Assembly: GCA_902489665.1 (NCBI GenBank)
Contig: CABUAT010000006.1
Span: 1-64,000, forward strand
Direction: 5' to 3'
DNA: 64,000 nucleotides
From: an uncultured Collinsella sp.
GTDB lineage: Bacteria > Actinomycetota > Coriobacteriia > Coriobacteriales > Coriobacteriaceae
Shown here: positions 60,794-64,000 of the stretch, one piece after another
Numbering within the stretch: position 1 is the stretch's first letter
How the letters are laid out: the number at the start of each line of letters is the position of its first letter
Translations under genes and position numbers: made by a program
The notes under the pieces: generated by a model
The model's database searches: none
What the model saw: only the letters and a program-made list of their open reading frames with translations
What the model was told of the DNA's origin: nothing

Positions 60794-60911
60794 GGAACCG
60801 TCTCCTTTCTCCAAATACCAAAACAAGCGTCCAAAGCAATGTGCCCTGTCGCTAAAGCGATTTATCAACCGCTAGTTTTACACACTCCCTGCCGCGCGCG
60901 GGGCCATGTGG

Positions 60912-61082
60912 CTAATTTGCAAAGAAGTGACGCACCATGCACTTGGCGCCCAACGTCTCCCTCCGGATGTTGCCCTGCGAACCATCGATCCAGGCCTTCA
61001 GGCTCATAGGAACGTCCTCGACCCTTACAGCATCGAACTCGGGCGCGAGGGCAAGCAAAGCATGCGCGATAGCATTGAACAT
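60912..61082 (-). CDS. Small hypothetical protein between argG and argH (56 aa)
   Basis: Encodes 56 aa starting MFNAIAHALLALAPEFDAV and ending CMVRHFFAN. GAGGAG lies 9 bases before the ATG. Balanced composition with an amphipathic N-terminal helix and a polar middle (KAWIDGSQGNIRRETLG) looks like a real small protein, but no family is recognised. It sits between argG and argH on the same strand. Confidence 0.5.
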   Translation of the reverse strand: MFNAIAHALLALAPEFDAVRVEDVPMSLKAWIDGSQGNIRRETLGAKCMVRHFFAN

Positions 61083-61132
61083 AATGGATACTCCTCATAT
61101 ATATAGGCACAGAGCCGCCAAATTGATAGAAG

Positions 61133-61162
61133 GAGCCCCGCCGGACAACCCCGGCGGGGCTC
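61133..61162 (-). terminator. Hairpin downstream of argG, probable terminator
   Basis: 12-bp perfect GAGCCCCGCCGG stem with 6-nt loop. On the minus strand it is followed by CTTCTATC, a weak tract. It lies 150 bases after argG and 50 before the 56-aa ORF. Confidence 0.6.
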
Positions 61163-61315
61163 GGACTCAGCCGCAGACGCGGCATCATATATGCGGGCGG
61201 AACGTAGGGGCCACCGATGTTAAGAAGTGTCAGCAAGCATAACGAAAGGTAGGGACCCCGTGCGCCCGTTATGTATCACGCGGATGGGCCGCGCGGATAC
61301 CAAGGGAAGGAGGCG

Positions 61316-62542
61316 CTAGGCCTGGGCAGCAGCAGAGCTGGGGCCCTGGACCTTTGCCCACGTCTTGAGCGACAGCGTATCGATCTCGATAAAGCCGGCG
61401 CTGGCCTTCTCGTCAAACGTGGTGTCGCGGTCGTAGGTAGCCAGGCCGTAGTCGTAGAGGCTGAAGGGACTCTTGCGGCCGACGACATGGCAGTTGCCCT
61501 TAAAGAACTTCAGACGGACAGTGCCGGTCACGAACTTCTGGGTATCGGCCACAAAGGCGTCGAGCGCGTTCTTGAGCGGGCTGTACCACTGGCCGTTGTA
61601 CACGGCGGTGGCCCAATCCTGCTCGAGCTTGATCTTGGTCTTGAGCAGGTCGCCCTCGACGCAGATGTCCTCGAGCGCCTTGTGGGCGGTGATGAGCGTC
61701 AGGGCGCCGGGAACCTCATAGCACTCGCGGCTCTTGAGGCCCACCAGACGATCCTCGACCAGGTCAAGACGGCCAAAGCCGTTGTCGCCCGAAATCTTGT
61801 TGAGGGCGATGACGATCTCGGAGAGCTTCATCTTCTTGCCGTCGACGGCGACAGGCTTGCCGGCCTCAAACTCGATCTCGGTATAGGTCGGGGTGTCAGG
61901 CGTGTCCTCGGGGTTCTTGGTCATAACCCAAGCGTCATCGAGCGGCTCATTCCAAGGGTCCTCCAGGTGACCGCACTCGATGGCGCGACCCCACAGGTTG
62001 TCGTCGATGGAGTAGGGGTTGTCGTTGGCACCCTCGGGAACCGGCACGTTGTGGGCGTGGGCATAGGCGACCTCGTCGGGACGGCACTTCAGGTCCCACT
62101 CGCGAACCGGGGCGATAACCTTGAGCTCGGGGTCGAGGGCCTTGACGGCGGCCTCAAAACGGACCTGATCGTTACCTTTGCCAGTGCAGCCGTGGGCGAC
62201 GTAGGTCGCGCCAAACTCGTGGGCGACCTCAACAAGCTTCTTGGCAAGCAGCGGGCGAGACAGGGCGGAGAGCAGCGGATACTTATTCTCGTACATGGAG
62301 TTTGCGGCGATGGCTTTGGTCAGGAACTCATCGGAGAACTCGTCGCGCAGGTCGAGCACCTGGCAATCGAGAACGCCCAGGTCGAGCGCCTTCTGCTTCT
62401 TGGCATCCAGTCCGGTCTCTTCCTGGCCCACGTTGCCGCAGACGCAAACGACATCGAGATTCTTCTCGTCCTGGAGCCACTTGACACATACGGATGTATC
62501 AAGACCACCGGAATATGCGAGAACGACTTTTTCCTTGCTCAT
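61316..62542 (-). CDS. argG: Argininosuccinate synthase
   Basis: 408 aa. Joins citrulline and aspartate with ATP. The P-loop-like AYSGGLDTSVCVKWL opens the protein; GCTGKGNDQVRFE and the later SIDDNLWGRAIE are family signatures. Start 62542 follows GAAAGGAAAC; longer frame upstream is unsupported. Confidence 0.95.
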   Translation of the reverse strand: MSKEKVVLAYSGGLDTSVCVKWLQDEKNLDVVCVCGNVGQEETGLDAKKQKALDLGVLDCQVLDLRDEFSDEFLTKAIAANSMYENKYPLLSALSRPLLAKKLVEVAHEFGATYVAHGCTGKGNDQVRFEAAVKALDPELKVIAPVREWDLKCRPDEVAYAHAHNVPVPEGANDNPYSIDDNLWGRAIECGHLEDPWNEPLDDAWVMTKNPEDTPDTPTYTEIEFEAGKPVAVDGKKMKLSEIVIALNKISGDNGFGRLDLVEDRLVGLKSRECYEVPGALTLITAHKALEDICVEGDLLKTKIKLEQDWATAVYNGQWYSPLKNALDAFVADTQKFVTGTVRLKFFKGNCHVVGRKSPFSLYDYGLATYDRDTTFDEKASAGFIEIDTLSLKTWAKVQGPSSAAAQA

Positions 62543-63096
62543 GGCTGTTTCCTTTCGCCCTTGGTAGCTAGTTAGAACATCGGTCAGTTGCAAGTCATTT
62601 CAAGGTCATATACCGTGCAATATCAGGTTAAATAGCAAAAATCAGCACATACATGCCCTAGAAACATGCAGCAATGTCGTGCTAAAACCCAACGACCTCA
62701 AAATGACTCTGTTGAGGCAATTCGCCCCATGCGGACAGAGACGATTGTTATCGTCGTCGGGAAATTGCGCGCTGGCGTCGGATGGCATTGTCTGCAGTGG
62801 TGATGATCTTTACGAACTGCATCTGCCTCTCCTTTCACGTATCGCCGGGCGCAATTCAAATATCGTAAACGGTACCTTTTACTCGGTAAGCGGTTGTTTT
62901 TCCGTCTCCGTTTTCGATGGTCGCTATATTACGCTAAAGTGCCCGCAGCACAAGCGACAAATTCAAATTTCTGAAAAGTTTTTTCATTACTTTGTGAAGC
63001 GTGGTGCAAATACGCACCATTCCTGCGAAAATACGCTCGACTACTAGTTGATGGTTATAACGTCTGAAACAATCTCGAAACGAAAGGCGCATTTTT
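62543..63096. other. Long divergent intergenic region argG / HAD
   Basis: About 550 bases, lower in GC than the neighbours. A plus-strand open frame at 62679-63047 starts with GTG, lacks a ribosome site and resembles nothing known, so it is not called. Contains a GGTGC/GCACC hairpin near 63000 and the 5' region of the HAD gene. Confidence 0.5.
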
Positions 63097-63924
63097 ATGC
63101 AAACTTACGAATCGGACGCCAACATCGGCAACATTAAGATTCTCGCCGTCGATATGGACAAGACGCTGCTGACCGACGAGCGTGTGCTGCCCCAGGGTCT
63201 TGATGAGCGCCTGGACAAGCTCGCCGACGCCGGCATCGTATTCTGCCCCGCCAGCGGACGTCCCGCCCCCAAGCTCGAGGAGATGTTCGAGGGCATCAAG
63301 AACCGCCTCGCCTTTTGTCCCGACAACGGAGCTTGCGTGATCTATCGCGGCAGCTATATCTATAAAAGCAATATTGACGTGGAGCTGTATCAGCAGGTCT
63401 TGAACCGTGCCTCGGAGGATCCTCGCGCTGTCCCCGTCCTGTGCTGCTTCGACGAGTTCTACGTGCTTGCCCGCGACCATCAATACCACGACGAGATCAG
63501 CGTCTACTACAACACAATCAACTACGTAGACAGCTTTGAGGGCATTGATTTCGAGTCCAACAAGATTTCGGTCTTCTTCCCCGGCTACGACGCCGAGCCC
63601 GCTTTCCGCGAGACCTATAGCCCCGAGTTCTCGGACAAACTCTACGTCACCAACGCTGGGCGCGAGTGGATCGACTTTATGAACCTGGGCGTCGACAAGG
63701 GCGCCGGCGTCGCTCACCTGTGCGAGCACCTGGGCATCGATATTGCCGATGCTGCCGCCGTGGGCGATACCTACAACGACATCCCCATGCTGGAGCGCGT
63801 CGGTCACAGCTTTATCGTGGACAATGCCGAGGAGCACATGAACGCGCATGCCAAATGGCGCATTCCGAGCAACAACGACGGGGGCGTACTGACGCTCATC
63901 GACGCCATCTTGGCGGCTCGTTAA
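63097..63924 (+). CDS. Cof-type HAD phosphatase
   Basis: 275 aa. Catalytic DMDKTLL near residue 19, SGRPAPKLEEMF, a C2-type cap from residue 80 to 190, Lys in FMNLGVDKGAGV and the metal site VGDTYNDIPML. Typical of Cof/YidA sugar-phosphate phosphatases; substrate unknown. GAAAGG precedes the ATG. Confidence 0.9.
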   Translation: MQTYESDANIGNIKILAVDMDKTLLTDERVLPQGLDERLDKLADAGIVFCPASGRPAPKLEEMFEGIKNRLAFCPDNGACVIYRGSYIYKSNIDVELYQQVLNRASEDPRAVPVLCCFDEFYVLARDHQYHDEISVYYNTINYVDSFEGIDFESNKISVFFPGYDAEPAFRETYSPEFSDKLYVTNAGREWIDFMNLGVDKGAGVAHLCEHLGIDIADAAAVGDTYNDIPMLERVGHSFIVDNAEEHMNAHAKWRIPSNNDGGVLTLIDAILAAR

Positions 63925-64000
63925 TCTATCCCGTCGCCATGCCCGGGGCCGACCGCTTGATTTTTGCTCGGTCAAGTCCTGGGCTCGCACGAAGAGCACA

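Noticed and set aside
62679..63047. 122-aa plus-strand ORF upstream of the Cof phosphatase
   Set aside because: GTG start without ribosome site, atypical composition, no recognisable motif; treated as non-coding.
1..64000. CRISPR array, insertion sequence or prophage
   Set aside because: No regularly spaced direct repeats, transposase, integrase or phage structural genes were seen.

Overview
The window is a roughly 64 kb stretch of a GC-rich, anaerobic, Gram-positive chromosome. Gene content and codon use fit a gut Coriobacteriia member, most likely Collinsella; this is an inference, because no rRNA or species marker is present. Nearly all genes lie on the minus strand in tight operons.

Layout. 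104-3849: two-gene molybdenum hydroxylase (xanthine dehydrogenase/putative selenate reductase type). 3970-5325: gdhA. 5583-10335: selenocysteine and Mo-cofactor block (selA, selB, tRNA-Sec, mobA, a Cys-rich DUF3343 protein). 10411-12528: orphan DMSO-reductase-family molybdoenzyme. 12651-28060: formate hydrogenlyase locus of the Hyf (hydrogenase-4) kind: hydN, fdhF with in-frame UGA, hyfABCDEFGHI, hycH, hycI, focA. 28487-30573: an antitoxin/PIN pair and an AbiEi-like/nuclease protein that lies between two copies of a long palindromic repeat. 30788-30941: tRNA-Gly and tRNA-Pro. 31033-32391: brnQ. 32459-39189: second selenium block (cysteine desulfurase, DUF3343, YedF, SelD that itself contains Sec, activase, two double-cubane reductase-like proteins). 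39619-45033: molybdate import and Moco synthesis (modABC, mog, moeA). 45244 to the end: housekeeping genes (CLC transporter, lipid kinase, RF-like rescue factor, xpt, MFS, metY, yigZ, rnpB, rpsA, HAD phosphatases, cyuA, rpiB, ndk, argH, argG).

The parts connect. Formate is cleaved by a Sec-containing, Mo-dependent formate dehydrogenase, and electrons pass through HydN/HyfA-type ferredoxins to a membrane [NiFe] hydrogenase. The same window supplies selenophosphate (SelD), Sec-tRNA synthesis (SelA, selC), the decoding factor (SelB), molybdate uptake (ModABC), Moco maturation (MoeA, Mog, MobA), the hydrogenase protease (HycI) and a formate channel (FocA). A second selenium arm (YedF, DUF3343, cysteine desulfurase, SelD) together with the Mo hydroxylase suggests the labile-selenium Mo-hydroxylase trait as well.

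Least explained structures: (i) three copies of a roughly 100-nt stem-rich intergenic element (36489, 37789, 53227) with compensatory changes between copies, each directly 3' of a minus-strand gene; (ii) four copies of a 60-70 nt palindrome with conserved arms AAGTTGCGGTGAAATAG; (iii) paired double-cubane reductase genes upstream of selD-yedF; (iv) a ModB with a large extra N-terminal domain; (v) small ORFs too short for routine calling.
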